Below are positions 14,092 to 26,065 of a stretch of 64,000 nucleotides of DNA, piece by piece; position 1 is the stretch's first letter, and every line of letters begins with the position of its first letter. The stretch comes from Ilyonectria destructans (taxonomy: Eukaryota; Ascomycota; Sordariomycetes; Hypocreales; Nectriaceae), in contig JAHEWK010000007.1 in assembly GCA_020740775.1 (NCBI GenBank), positions 3,216,790 through 3,280,789 of the forward strand, given 5' to 3'. A model generated the notes under the pieces. The model was not told where the DNA came from and ran no database searches. It saw only the letters and a program-made list of their open reading frames with translations. A program made the translations under genes and the position numbers.

Positions 14092-16724
14092 TTACTTACC
14101 TCGGTGCTGGCCTCCTGTTCTACCCACCGTGGCCTCCTGAATCTTTCGTAGTACTTGGAGAGAATCCTTGGAAGACCTGCCTCCCTGGGAGAGATCAGAG
14201 AGAATCTCTTGACATATCTTCCAGTGTCGCTGAACCCGGCTATGATCAAAGTCGAATCTGGATCTGCGGCATGACTGGGCTATGATTAAGGCTAGCCCAG
14301 ATGTAGACGCGTCTGTCAATGTAAAACCCCATCAGCCAAGAAGAGAAATAAGAGGCATGTCGAGCAAGCAGAGTGACTCACATAGGCCGTTCCACCACCA
14401 TCCTGCCGTGTTCTCTGTCTGGTATGTTCGATGGACTAGCTTCAACAGATCCATGGCAGCCTCCACACATAACTTCCCGCACTCGGTCTCAAAAGACGAG
14501 CTGAGACCGCTGTTAGTCAAGTTGGACTCTGCTTGGGAGCTGGTTCGAACATGCGAGGTCATAGCCCTTGCCTGCTTCAAGTACAGGCGCAACAAGAGAG
14601 GTCGATAGAGCATGACCCGCAAGTAATGAAACCTGAGTAGCATTAGTCACAGCCCACGATATGGTTCATGGGTATTGGCAGAACCTCGCATGCAATACGT
14701 TCTTCTGGGTGCTGAAGAGAGTAACTAAGTCAGGGCTATCATCGCCTAATGTTGTGTCCTCAACCCAGGAGAGGAAGCCGGGCACGGAGTTCTGGAACCG
14801 TGAAAGTCGAGCGTCTAGCTCTAGGAGATCTTGGAGGCTTGTGGGATCTTGCTGCCCGTCGCAAGAACCGTCGCTTCTTAGTTCACTTTTCCAGGGCCGG
14901 TATACCTTTAACAGGATGCCTTCAAGGATCTTCGAAAGACGAATGCTCTCATTAAAGAATTGCATTCTTGAGTGGTTCCGGTTTTCTGATGACGCTGTCG
15001 GCTCGACACCCCCCTTCGCATCGTCCAGATGACTAGGGAGGGGCACATTCGACATGTGAGTAGTCATTGTAGGGCGCCCAAGAGTCATGCTGACGTGCCT
15101 AATTCATGGGCATGGTAAGCGGAACATCCAATCCACGAGGAGAAAGTTTGATCTTCTGAAGAGTCCTGCAAGAAGGAAAGGCACTCACATGTCTAACAGC
15201 ACGCAGCCGTACCATGTTCTCCGGCGGATCTCTCTCTCTTGCACTGTCCACGAGTCCTGGGTGTTCTCAATATGAAGTCCCATGGCATGAGCCATCCGGC
15301 ATGCAATTCCCACGGCATTCCAGCACCGGCTGGGAAACTGCGTGCTTTGTAAGAACAAAGCAATCAGTAAGAAAGTCTGCACCCCAGCGACGTTGTTCGT
15401 TTCGATCAGATCCAAATCTACCAAAGCCTTACATCGGAGGAAGAAGGTAGCCGAAACTTCTGTCCTTTCCTCAGACGGGATGTCCTCCGCGAAGAGGCAG
15501 GCTAACGCAAAGATGGCATTCAGGGCACACTGGAACAGGACACTGTGGCCCTCAGCATCCGGTGAGGATCCAAGCCCAACCTCGCGATATGATGACTCCG
15601 CTCTCCCGTGTTCCCAGAGAGACCGATAGGCTTCCTCGACGGCTGGGCGATGAATCCAGGGATAGATGTAATGCAGTCTCCTCCAGTATGTGTGCAGTAG
15701 GTTGTCTGCAACCTGTCGAGTGGGAAGAGCGAATGTGTTCTTTCTGTGGTTCGTCTCCTGGCAAGGCTTCTCGGTGAAGCAACGATATTCCGCTGTTTGA
15801 GGAAGATTGCTGGACCCGGTCGTACTGTCCGGGTGATAAGTCCCGTCGTCAGCGACCTTGATTGTCTGTATCATGAATGAGGCAGCAGATGACTCCCCGT
15901 AGAAATCCTTTTGAGTACGGTCAGCGACTCTCATCCCGTTCTTGGTTGAGATGGTTCCCATCGCTGTGACTCCGCTACAGCTAGCAGCCTTGTCGGATGG
16001 ATCCGCTAGTGGTGACAGACAGGGTTGGCGCTCGAACGATGAAAGAACACCCTCTGGTCTATGCATATGCCCAGCAGAGTTCGATGAAGATTGGTATTGA
16101 TCATCAGACGCCCGGTGTTGCAAAGTAAGGTAGGAAGACACAGATGGATTCACCGCTGGGAGAAAGGTATCGGGTAAAGCAGATATGTGCTGTGAGGCTG
16201 TTGGTCGCTGCAGAGTTGAAAGGTGCTTAGTATTTGGGAAAGCGGCGTAATGCCCCCCCGCATTTGTCTTATGTCTCGAGTCTGGGTAGATTTCGATATC
16301 TATGCCCTCTCCTGGTGGATTGATGACTGGAGATAGTGGATGATGGGGAGTGTTGAGGTCGGGGTCGGGTCTCAGTTCAAGCATGTCTGGGCCATTCTCA
16401 AGGCTCTCGATTGTTGATGGATCAATGCCTCCGCGGATACAAAGACGCTCTAGCTGACGAATCCGACCGTGAAGGACTTGGATATATCTTTGTGTGCTCA
16501 GCAAAATCACCGCACCATAGTTTTGTGGTTGAGACTCACGCATCATTACTGGCAGTCCTGGCGTTACCAAGGCTGAACACGCATTGTTCCAATACGAGGC
16601 CTCGTCTTTGACAGGATGAGCAGATGGGCTTTGCGCCGTCGCACCGTGATTTACGCACTCGACAAGGCTCGCAGGCGAGCGACGTCTTCTGTTTTCGCTG
16701 GCGCTCACGGATTGCCGATGCCAT
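14092..16724 (-). CDS. Zn(II)2Cys6 fungal-specific transcription factor
   Basis: This is a nuclear DNA-binding regulator. Five exons join in frame to 786 aa: 16,724-16,540, 16,487-15,189, 15,089-14,685, 14,632-14,382 and 14,312-14,092, with introns of 52, 99, 52 and 69 nt that all have GT-AG ends. The zinc cluster is C18-x2-C21-x6-C28-x6-C35-x2-C38-x9-C48, followed by a coiled-coil linker (GRIRQLERL). The fungal_trans domain starts near LLHTYWRRLHYIYPW and runs through RRRTWYGCVLLD, then MTLGRP after the third exon junction, and the late WWWNGLY motif. I chose the ATG at 16,724 because the open frame further upstream begins with GTG. The terminal exon may instead splice at a GTAAGT donor at 14,099. 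It stands alone between RIP blocks, so its targets are unknown; it need not control the cluster at 33-50 kb. Confidence 0.9.
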
Positions 16725-17091
16725 CTTGGATGAGCAATGGTCGTGTCGAACCACGAGAAGTCATGTCCAGTCTCGGTGAGTGGGAGATCAAAGGAGTTAT
16801 AGAAGTCGCACAGGATACCGAGGTATTTATATTAGTAGGTGAGGGCAACTGGGACTGGCCTGCCCCGCCTTCCCCGCTTTATCTCATCAGTTATCAGAAG
16901 CCTCCTGTTAAGATACAAGTCTCGGGACAGCAGGGACATAGGGTCAGGCGGGGTATTCCGAGGTTATCCGCACACGGGAGTGCCTCTAATATACCGTTAT
17001 CAGACTAGCCTGCATTTGTATGTAGATTCCGGCTATTCCGACCCCTAACTGAGGGTCACACCTAAGAAAAGGAGACGCCTATAGCGGCCTA
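16725..17091. promoter_or_regulatory. upstream region of the Zn(II)2Cys6 factor
   Basis: This is GC-normal, non-coding sequence between the start codon and a transposon terminal repeat. The plus-strand open frames here and inside the gene are antisense shadows. No specific binding site could be assigned. Confidence 0.5.
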
Positions 17092-17143
17092 CCGTTCACA
17101 TTGTGGGGCAACCCGCCTACTAACCTCTTTCCGAGGTTGGTCC
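17092..17143 (+). mobile_element. terminal inverted repeat of a Tc1/pogo-type DNA transposon (left end)
   Basis: This matches, inverted, the sequence at 39,404-39,457. Both contain CATTGTGGGGC, CCGCCTAC, AACCTC and CCGAGGTTGGTCC in the same order and are directly preceded, on the outer side, by TA. The similarity continues about 25 nt further inward (AAACC, TGTCAGCC). TA at the outer edge is the target duplication typical of Tc1/mariner/pogo elements. Inward (rightward) the sequence passes straight into the RIP block, so the body of this copy is either RIP-mutated or deleted. Confidence 0.7.
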
Positions 17144-17159
17144 GGAAACCCTGTGTCAG

Positions 17160-17733
17160 CCTGGAAAAGGTGTGTCAGATAGATAAAATTAAATAAAATA
17201 AAAAGCTTTAAAAATAGATAACAAATTAAAGAAAATAGCTATAAGCTTAATATATATAATAAGTAAGTACACTAAATAAGTGAATGTACTAAAGCAGGTT
17301 TACATCTTAAAACACAATTTTTAAAACAGTTCTTAAAAATTTAAACTAATATAATCCACTAGTAAGTGTAATTATTAAATTGGAGGTATATAATTTCAGA
17401 GCTCTAAGGTGTTATATAAGGAATTAGAGGGCCTTTAGACTTAAGTTAGTAAGAACTTATTAAGCTTTTAGCTAGCTTAATTAGTAAGAAAGACAGCTAG
17501 AAGAAATAGTAATTTCTAGACTCTATTTATAGATTTAGAGTATAATATTAAGTTAATTACTTTTAATAATATTAATAGATATATAATATAAATATATATT
17601 TAAGGTTATTAAATAGTTATATAAGCTATTTAATAATTAATAATTAAATATATACTATATACTTTTATATTATAACTTATATAATATAAGCACTTAATAT
17701 TATATAGCTCTTATAAATCTCCCTTAATTAAAG
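17160..17733. repeat. RIP-degenerated AT-rich segment left of the gypsy element
   Basis: AT-rich, TpA-rich sequence with no open frames, between the pogo-type terminal repeat and the gypsy LTR. It may be the mutated body of the element whose end lies at 17,092. Nothing else is identifiable. Confidence 0.65.
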
Positions 17734-18115
17734 TGTGACAATTAGTATACTATACTATATTTATAAGTTTAAAGTAGGCTGATTCTAATTGGTAGTTTAT
17801 ATAATAGGGAATTAAGTAGATTAAAACTTAAATAAGTATATTATATCTAATAATAGTAAAGTTAAAGATACTTAATATAATTAAGTTGTATTAATAGCTA
17901 AGGAGCTGCCTATAGTAGATATATACTTCTTAGATAACTATATACTAAGTGGACTGCTATATCCCCCGGAAGACTGCTATTAGTTTAGAACTGCTATTAT
18001 CAGTTCTAGTAGGGCGTTAATTCCGGTATAGATCTGTATATAATTAGTCTATTTAGGAGTAAGTCTATCGTTCTGCTGCAGATAACTACCTAATTATATC
18101 CTGAGCTGTAATATA
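17734..18115 (-). repeat. LTR of the gypsy element (3' LTR in element orientation)
   Basis: This begins TGTGACAATTAGTATACTA and ends near GAGCTGTAATATA. It aligns along its whole length with 25,433-25,814 and over its first 220 bp with 59,051-59,270. It has been less converted to TpA than the other LTR (for example TCCCCCGGAAGACTG is kept). Confidence 0.85.
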
Positions 18116-21100
18116 ATATCTCCCCTCTAAGAGTCTTATCCCTAAGGCTGTATAATTAGGCTTCTTCTAATATTCTTATTAGTTTATTATTCTTCCTTCC
18201 TAAATATTCCTACTATTATATTATACTAATAAATATATCTAACTGTATATAGAAATCTTCTATATATAAGACTCTAAAAGTAAATACTCTTTCTTATATT
18301 ATTGCTATTACTAAGCTGCCCTTAGATATACCCTACAGTTAGTATTTCTATTGGGGTAAGAGTTATATCTTCTCTAATAACTCTACTTAGTATAGTGAAT
18401 ATATCAGGCAGAAGAAGTCTTATAACAGTTTTTAGGTGGTATTATCTTATAGGTAATCCTCTATTAGGGGTTAATTATTTACTGACTTCTTATAGTACTT
18501 AAATTGGTGGATATTAAGAAGAAGTTAGAGGCAGATAAAAAGAAGGCAGGTAAAGATCTTCTAAAGCTTTATAAGAAGTTAGCTTCTCTATAGGCTTATA
18601 TAGCTATTATAGCAGGCTGTTTAGTTTACTTATAAAAAACTCAAAATAAAGTAAAAGAAAAATATTTAAAGATAGTCTGTTATAAGTTATAGAGTTTAGA
18701 TAAAAAGAATAGCCTATTAGATACTCTAGATACTTAAAAGGGTTAGATAGTATAAAAGCTGTAGCTTTTTAAAGTATTAAATAACTTTAACTAGTTATCT
18801 ATAGGTTTAGAGATATTTTTAGATTTTAATCCTTTTATTCTGGATTCTTTTTTACCTTCTGCTACTATATATAAACGCCTTCAGTAGATACTATATATAG
18901 TTAAGGTTTTCTAGTAGTTACTATAAGGTTTTACTTTTAAAGTAGTTTTTTTACTTAATAAGATATATTATTTTTCCCTTAATCTTTTTTATATCTTAAA
19001 TTTCCTTAATATAGTACTCCTTTAGTAATTCCACTTTTAGTTTATAGTTATAACTATTATTAACTATAATAGTATTCTATACTAATTCTAGCAGTAAGAT
19101 ATAGAATATAGAGTATATCTTAACTTTTAAAGATAAGTTTAATCTATAATTATTTTTTAAGATCTTCTTTAAAACTTTATAGAGTTTAATAAATTTATAG
19201 TTAAATTTCTTATTTAATTTATTTATTAAAATATTTTTTATTATTAAAAGGACTATATCCCCCTTTAAGAAAAATAGTCTCTTTATCCTTTTAGAGTTAT
19301 AATACTTTTTTATTTAATTTCTAATAAACTTAAGTTTAGTCTTTATTTCTTTATAAAGATTTTTCAATTTATTAGAGGTAAGAATTATATAAGGATTAAT
19401 AATTTCTTTCTATAGTCAGTAATATATATTGGGAGTAAATCTAAAATTTATAAATATAGATATAAGTTTTATACTCTTATATATAGTAGTATTATAGCTT
19501 AGCTATACTATTAGTAACTTCTTAATTTAGTTACTTTATTTATAGTTAATATAGTACTATAGGTATTACTTAAGAATTTAATTTATTCTTTCTATCTATC
19601 TATCTACTTAAGCTTAAAATATAGTAGTTAATTAGTAGTTAAATTTAAGCTATATTATTAAAGCTTATTAAAACTTAAATATAAATAGAAGTTCTCTATT
19701 AGTTAGAATCTCTATTAGTAATCTATATATACTGATAATATTCCAGTTAAATATATAGGCAAATTCTTCTATATCTATTGCCTCTCTATATAGTATAAAA
19801 TAAGAAAACTTTATAAATTTATTTATAATAATAAGAATACTATTATAGAAGGCTTTAGTTACTAAGTCTTCTAATAGAGGTAATTTTATAATAAAGTCTA
19901 TAGTAATTAAGTATTAAAGTTACTATATAACTAGTAGTAGCTATAATTTACTATATAGCTTATAGTATTATACCTTAGTTTTTATATAAAGATTATATTA
20001 TTAGATAACTTTCTATATAACCTTCTTAATTTTAGAAAATATATATATTATCTTAACTCTCTTAAGGGTTTTATTAACTTCTTAATATTTATATAGTAGA
20101 TATAAGTGTATTTTCTATATAAGTTATTTCTATAATTTCAGTAGAACTTATAATTTCTATAGTTCTATCTATAAAGTAGGGATTAAAATAAAGTTACCTA
20201 TTAATCTATCTATTTTATAGCCTTAATTATATTACTTAATTTTCTTCAGTAATTTATTATTATAGGTTATATAGTATATACTTCTAAGAGTTTATTACTT
20301 AGGGTATTTATTACAGTATCTTATAGCTCTATTTAAATAGTCTTCTATTTTCTAATAGATGTTATAGATTTTCTATATCTCTATAAGTATTCTATATCAG
20401 TTTCTATTATAGAGTTTTTTACTATAGTAGTATTCTATAATAGTTCTATAATAATATACTGAAATATTATATTTTCTATTTATCTTACTAATTAGTATTT
20501 TCTTAAGGGGGTTATTTTATACCTAATTAATAAAATCTCTATATATTTCAATCTACAGTAGCTTATAGTATATAGAGATTAATTTCTTACTTTTATATAT
20601 ATATCTTAGGTACTTTTACTGTATATATCCTTTAGAAGTAAAAAAGAAGATTTATTTATTAGCTTTAACTATTTCTATATTAAAGTTAGTTTATTAATTA
20701 ATTATATCAGCTTATCTATTCTCTAAATTCTTTATATAGATAATAGTATAGTTAAACTTTAATAGATACTTTATATATTTAAGTTATTATCTACTAAGTT
20801 GCTATATTATAGTAAAATAAGAGATATTCTTATAGTTTATATAGACTTTAACCTTATAGTTACTTTCTAAAAGATAATATTAAAATTCCTTAAAGTAGTT
20901 AATAATTATAAGGAATTCTTTATTATAAATAGAGTAGTTAAATTTAGCGCTATATATCTTATATAAGTAAAATACAATAGAATATAATAGCCTATTTTTA
21001 TTTCTTTAGCTAATTTAGCTGCCTAAGGTAAAGTTAGAAGTATTAATCTCTAATTTAATTTCCTTCTTAAGGTTAAATAAGGCTAAAACTAACTCTATAA

Positions 21101-24100
21101 GAATAATATTTCAGATTATCTTAAAGGCTTATTTAGCTTTCTTATTAAAATTAAACTCTACTTTTTTTCTTATAAGTTTAATAAGTAGAATAGTATATTT
21201 ACTAAAGTCTTTAATAAATTATTAATAGTAGTTAGTAAATATTAAAAAGAATTACACTTCTATTAGGTTAGTTAGTATAGGCTAATTCTTAACTGCTATA
21301 ATCTTCTTAAGGTCTATCTATATCTAATTATAGAATATTATATACTTAAGGAATTTTACTTTCTAAATATAGAAGTTACTCTTTTCTAATTTAACTAATA
21401 AGTTTATATTTTATAGCTTTTATAATACTATATAGATATATTACTTATAATCTTCTTTATTCTCTAAGAAAATAAGAATATTATTTAGATAGTATATAAT
21501 AAAGATATTAAGATATTCTTATAGTATATAATTAATTATATATTGGAATACTGTAGGTATATTAATAAGTTTAAAAGGTATAACTAGATATTTATATAGT
21601 TTAAACTTAGTTCTAAATGCAGTTTTCTACTTATATTCTTTCTTAATATAAATAAAATTATAGACTTCTTTAAGATTAAATACTATAAATATCTTAGCTT
21701 TATATAGTCTATCTTATAGCTTAAAGATTAGGGGTAATAGAGTTTAGTCTTTTTCAGTAATATTATTAAATTACTTAAAATCTATATAGAGGTATAGCTT
21801 TCTATTTTTCTTAAGTATAAATATAACTAGATATCTAGCTGAAGACTTTAAGACTTAGATATAGCCTTTTTATAATATTTCTTAGATATATTCTTTTAGT
21901 ATTATCAGCTTATTATTATTAAGTTTATAGATTAAGAAGAATTTTAAGTTAATTCTATCTTTAAGAATAATCTTTAAATTCTATTCTTTTAGTTCTAATA
22001 AATCTATTTTTAATTCTTCTATAAAGAGTTTTTAGTAAATGTAATATTTTAAAGGAATATTCTTAAGTTAGTTATTCTCTTTTTTCTATTCTTTCTAATC
22101 TTAGAGGTTTTTATCTAGTTATTAAAACTATCTTTATAGAAATATAATAGTTTATTTAAGGTATTGCTTTTTTTCTATTTAGTACTTATATTTTATTTCC
22201 TTTAGAAGTAAGAAAGTATCTATTATATCTTTCTTTATAACTTTATTATTATTAATTAAAATTTAAAATCTCTATTTATATCTATTACTATCTGCAATCT
22301 TAAAAGGTACACCTTTTAGATATATTTAGTCAGTCTTCCAGTTAATATTAGAGTTATTTCTTTATAGCTATAGTTATCTAAGTACTATATTATAGTTCTT
22401 AACTTTAATAATATTAAAATTAATATCTTTATTTTTATCTTCTATAAGTACCTTAAGGTAATTAACCTCTTAAATTACCTATTTATTATTATAGCTAAAA
22501 GATATACCTTTTAAATTAAATACTTTATAGAGTCTATTCTTATATTTCTATAGAATTTCCAACTTATTTACTAACTCTAGTTAGATATAGTTTATAGTAG
22601 TATTACAGTCTATTAGTACTATTATCTATACTTCTTTAATACAGACTTTTATTATAATTATATCTTCTTTAGAATAGTTTACTATATTTAAAGCCTTTTA
22701 TAGAAGTAGGGTATTTTCTTCTATTATACTTATCTATTACTCTATTATAGATAGTAAGTATTGTTTTTTATATACTTATAGATTTCTTTATATTACAGCT
22801 TATTATAGAGTTCTCCTTCTATTTATATTTAAAAGTTAAATCTATCTTTACCTATTTTACAGATCTATATCTAGATTTCTTATAAGTAGCCTAAATACTT
22901 AAGGTATTTTCCATTCTAACAGTTTATAATATAATTAGCTAGATATTTTAAGAGTCTATACTATAGCTAAACTTTTTATTTTTTATATATATAGTATTCC
23001 TTAGTCTTACAGTCTTTAATTTTTAAATCTTTTCTAATATATTTATTAGAGTAGAAGTTATTATATTATTCTAGCTGTATAACTCTCTATCCTTTAAACT
23101 ATTTAATAACTCTATAATTTCTTATCTTAATTTTATTATAGAACTTTTATAGTAGCTGGAAAACAGTTTATATAGAGTAGCAGTTATAGTAGATTTTCTT
23201 AAAGTAATATACCAGATATATATAGTAAGTATATAATAGCCAGAATATACTGATATATTTAGAGTTTTAAGAGTATAGTTTTAATTTCTTACTAAAAACT
23301 TCTAATTCCAAGTAATAATTTAGCTTAGGGATATCTTTTTATTATATTATATAGATATAAATAGCTTATTCTTTTACTGTATTTACTATTTATTTTACCA
23401 GATAGTTAAGTATTTATTCTTACCTTCCTTATTCTATATTAATTATAAGAGTATATTTAGAGTTTTCAGTTTCCAGCTTAATTCCCTTAAGATATTAGGA
23501 TATTAATTTATCCTTAAAGATATTACTATTATTAGAGTTATTAGATTTAGAGTATTCTTCTATACTTATTCTAATATCTTTATTAGTAAGAGGGAGCTTA
23601 AGTTATTTAACTTATCTAGCTTCTATATCTATACTAATATTTAGCTCTTCTTCCCTTTATATATAGAACTTATACTTAATCTTATTATTTTATTATTATT
23701 AAAGTAAGATTTTTATAGTATCTTTATAGAGGGTTATTATAACTAGTAGTATTTCTAAAGTAGGTTGCCTATTTAGAATATTATCTTTTTTATTAGTTAC
23801 TTTTACTATAGAGTAAATATACTTAAAGACCTTTTTTCCTTTAGCTTTTTTACCTTTTCTAACTATACTGATTTTTCTTATTCTATAAGATACTCTATTC
23901 TTTTTCTATTTTAGGGGTATTAAAACTAATATCTAAAGTATTAAGATATTATTAATATTAGATATTATATTCTTTTAGGTTTCCTTTAGAAGTATTTAGT
24001 ATTCTTTTTCTATTATTCAGTTAAATTTATAATTATAGTCTTTCTTTTTAAGTATTTTCTTACTCTTAAGGTTAATATTTATAGTAAGGCCTACTTTATC

Positions 24101-25432
24101 TAATTATATTCCTATATTATTATAACTGGTATAAGCTATTATAATTATATATTTATCTATCTAAGGATTTTCTTTTTATTAGCTAACTTATTCTACCTTC
24201 TTCTTACCTTTAGGTATAGGCCTAAACTGGTTATTAATCTTAAGTTTGTAATATTTATAGAATATATATCCAGAGTTACTATAATTCTAATAGATTACCT
24301 TAAAATAGTTCTTTTTAACTGCTCTAATATTTATAGATTCTAAGTTTATTCTATAGAAGGTATTTTATTATTATTTCTTCCTCTAATTAGTATTAAACTT
24401 TTTTTCTTTTTAGTAGGGTATAAAAAATCCTTCTAACTTCTTAATCTTCTTCTCTTATTATTATTTAAATTATTAGTTATTAATTTCTACAGTAAGTTAT
24501 ATAAGCCTATTATAAGTAGTAAAATTCTCTTTTCTAACTATAGTATTCTTAACTTCAGACTTTAGTTCTTAGTAGAAGTTTGCTATATTAACTTCTTCTC
24601 TCCAGTTAAGTTATAATATCAGATTATAATATTTAGCTGTATATATAGATATAGCTTCTACCTATTAGAGTTTCTAAAGGGTTTATTCTGTAATCTGCTT
24701 TTTATTCTGAAATCTATAGAAAGCCTTAAGTTTATATTTAAATATTAAATAGCTTCTATAGATAGCTTTAGTTTCTTTCTTTCTTTAGTTATAGATATTA
24801 TTAATATAGTTCTTTATAATAAATTTAAACTATTATAGGGCTTTATCTATAAGGAATCCTATACTATATTAAACTCTAACTTTATCTATAATAAACTGTA
24901 TTAAGTAGTATATTTAGTAGGCTTAAAGCTATATAAGGAATTTCTAAAGTTTAGTAGCTAAGCTATTATAGAAATTAGGCTGGTATAATCTGAGGATTTC
25001 TTTAGTATTCTTACCTTTAGTAGTATTAAAAGTAAGATTTTTAATATAGTTCTTATATATATTTTTCTAGTTAATAAGTTTCTATACTAACTTATTATTT
25101 TATTCCAGTAGGTTCTTATACTAAGTACTAAGGATATTAATTTATTTTTACTTATTAGTTTTATTTCTCTTAGAGGCTATTAGAAGTTTATTAAGTTAAG
25201 CTAATAGTTTCTTATTAAACTATTTAAGCTTCTTAAAGTCTTTTATAGTAACTTCTTTATTATTATTCTCTTCTTTAATAAGGTTAAGATTTCTATTATT
25301 ATTAATAAGAGGGTTATAAATTCAATTTCTAAAAAAGCCTAAACTGCTAGAGGGTATTATAGATACTATAATAGTAAATTTAATATTATTTAAATTTAAT
25401 ATAAGTAATATACTAAATAAGAGCTATTAATA

Positions 25433-25814
25433 TATAATAATTAGTATATTATACTATACTTATAAATCTAAAGTAGGCTAATTCTAATTAGTAGTTTATA
25501 TAATAGAAAATTAAATAGATTAAGACTTAAATAAGTATATTATATCTAATAATAATAGAGTTAAAGATACTTAATATAATTAAATTATATTAATAGCTAA
25601 GAAGCTGTCTATACTAAATATATACTTCTTAAATAACTATATATTAAATAGACTGCTATATCCCCTAGAAGACTGCTATCAGTTTAAAACTACTATTATT
25701 AGTTCTAATAGGATATTAATTTTAATATAAGTCTGTATATAATTAGTCTATTTAGAAGTGAGTTTATTATTTTGCTGCAGATAACTGTCTAGTTATATTT
25801 TAGGCTGTAATATA
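25433..25814 (-). repeat. LTR of the gypsy element (5' LTR in element orientation)
   Basis: This is the same length (382 bp) and order as the copy at 17,734. It is more strongly mutated at C and G positions: the initial TGTGACAA reads TATAATAA here. Differences between the two LTRs are almost all transitions, as RIP produces, so LTR divergence cannot be used to date the insertion. Confidence 0.85.
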
Positions 25815-26065
25815 AAGTTATTTTAATATAACTTATACTATATAAAACTAACTTACTTATAAGCTATTTAAACTTACTTATAATTATAAGACTCTCTTTA
25901 TAAGCCTTATTAAATATCCTAATATATTAATAAAAAGATCTAATTATTACTATAATAATAGCTTTTTAACTATTAATATAATTTAAATACTTTAATTTAC
26001 TTTAACTGTTATATATTAGTATATCTTAATTAAATTAATATAATATTTAAATTACTTAATATTAA
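25815..26065. repeat. RIP-degenerated AT-rich spacer
   Basis: Short AT-rich stretch between the gypsy LTR and the long inverted repeat. No open frame or recognisable element. Confidence 0.6.

Larger units (their letters stand above)
17734..25814 (-). mobile_element. Ty3/gypsy LTR retrotransposon, RIP-inactivated, full length
   Basis: Two direct repeats of 382 bp bound an 8.1-kb element. Minus-strand translation of the interior, although full of stops, shows gypsy pol in order. The reverse transcriptase is near 21,470-21,640: TAFRTKF, then PFKLIN, then YLNNILIF where YxDD is expected, with the Asp codons turned to Asn by G-to-A change. The integrase core is near 19,680-19,920: TIDFIIKLP, YNSILIIINKF, LTNRELLF where SDRGSLF is usual. 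The degenerate matches show that transitions, not indels, destroyed it. Gag should lie at 23-25.4 kb but is not readable with certainty. The element cannot be active. Confidence 0.9.

Noticed and set aside
14282..17048. Many plus-strand frames of 60-130 codons
   Set aside because: They are shadows antisense to the spliced Zn(II)2Cys6 gene or lie in its promoter without motifs.
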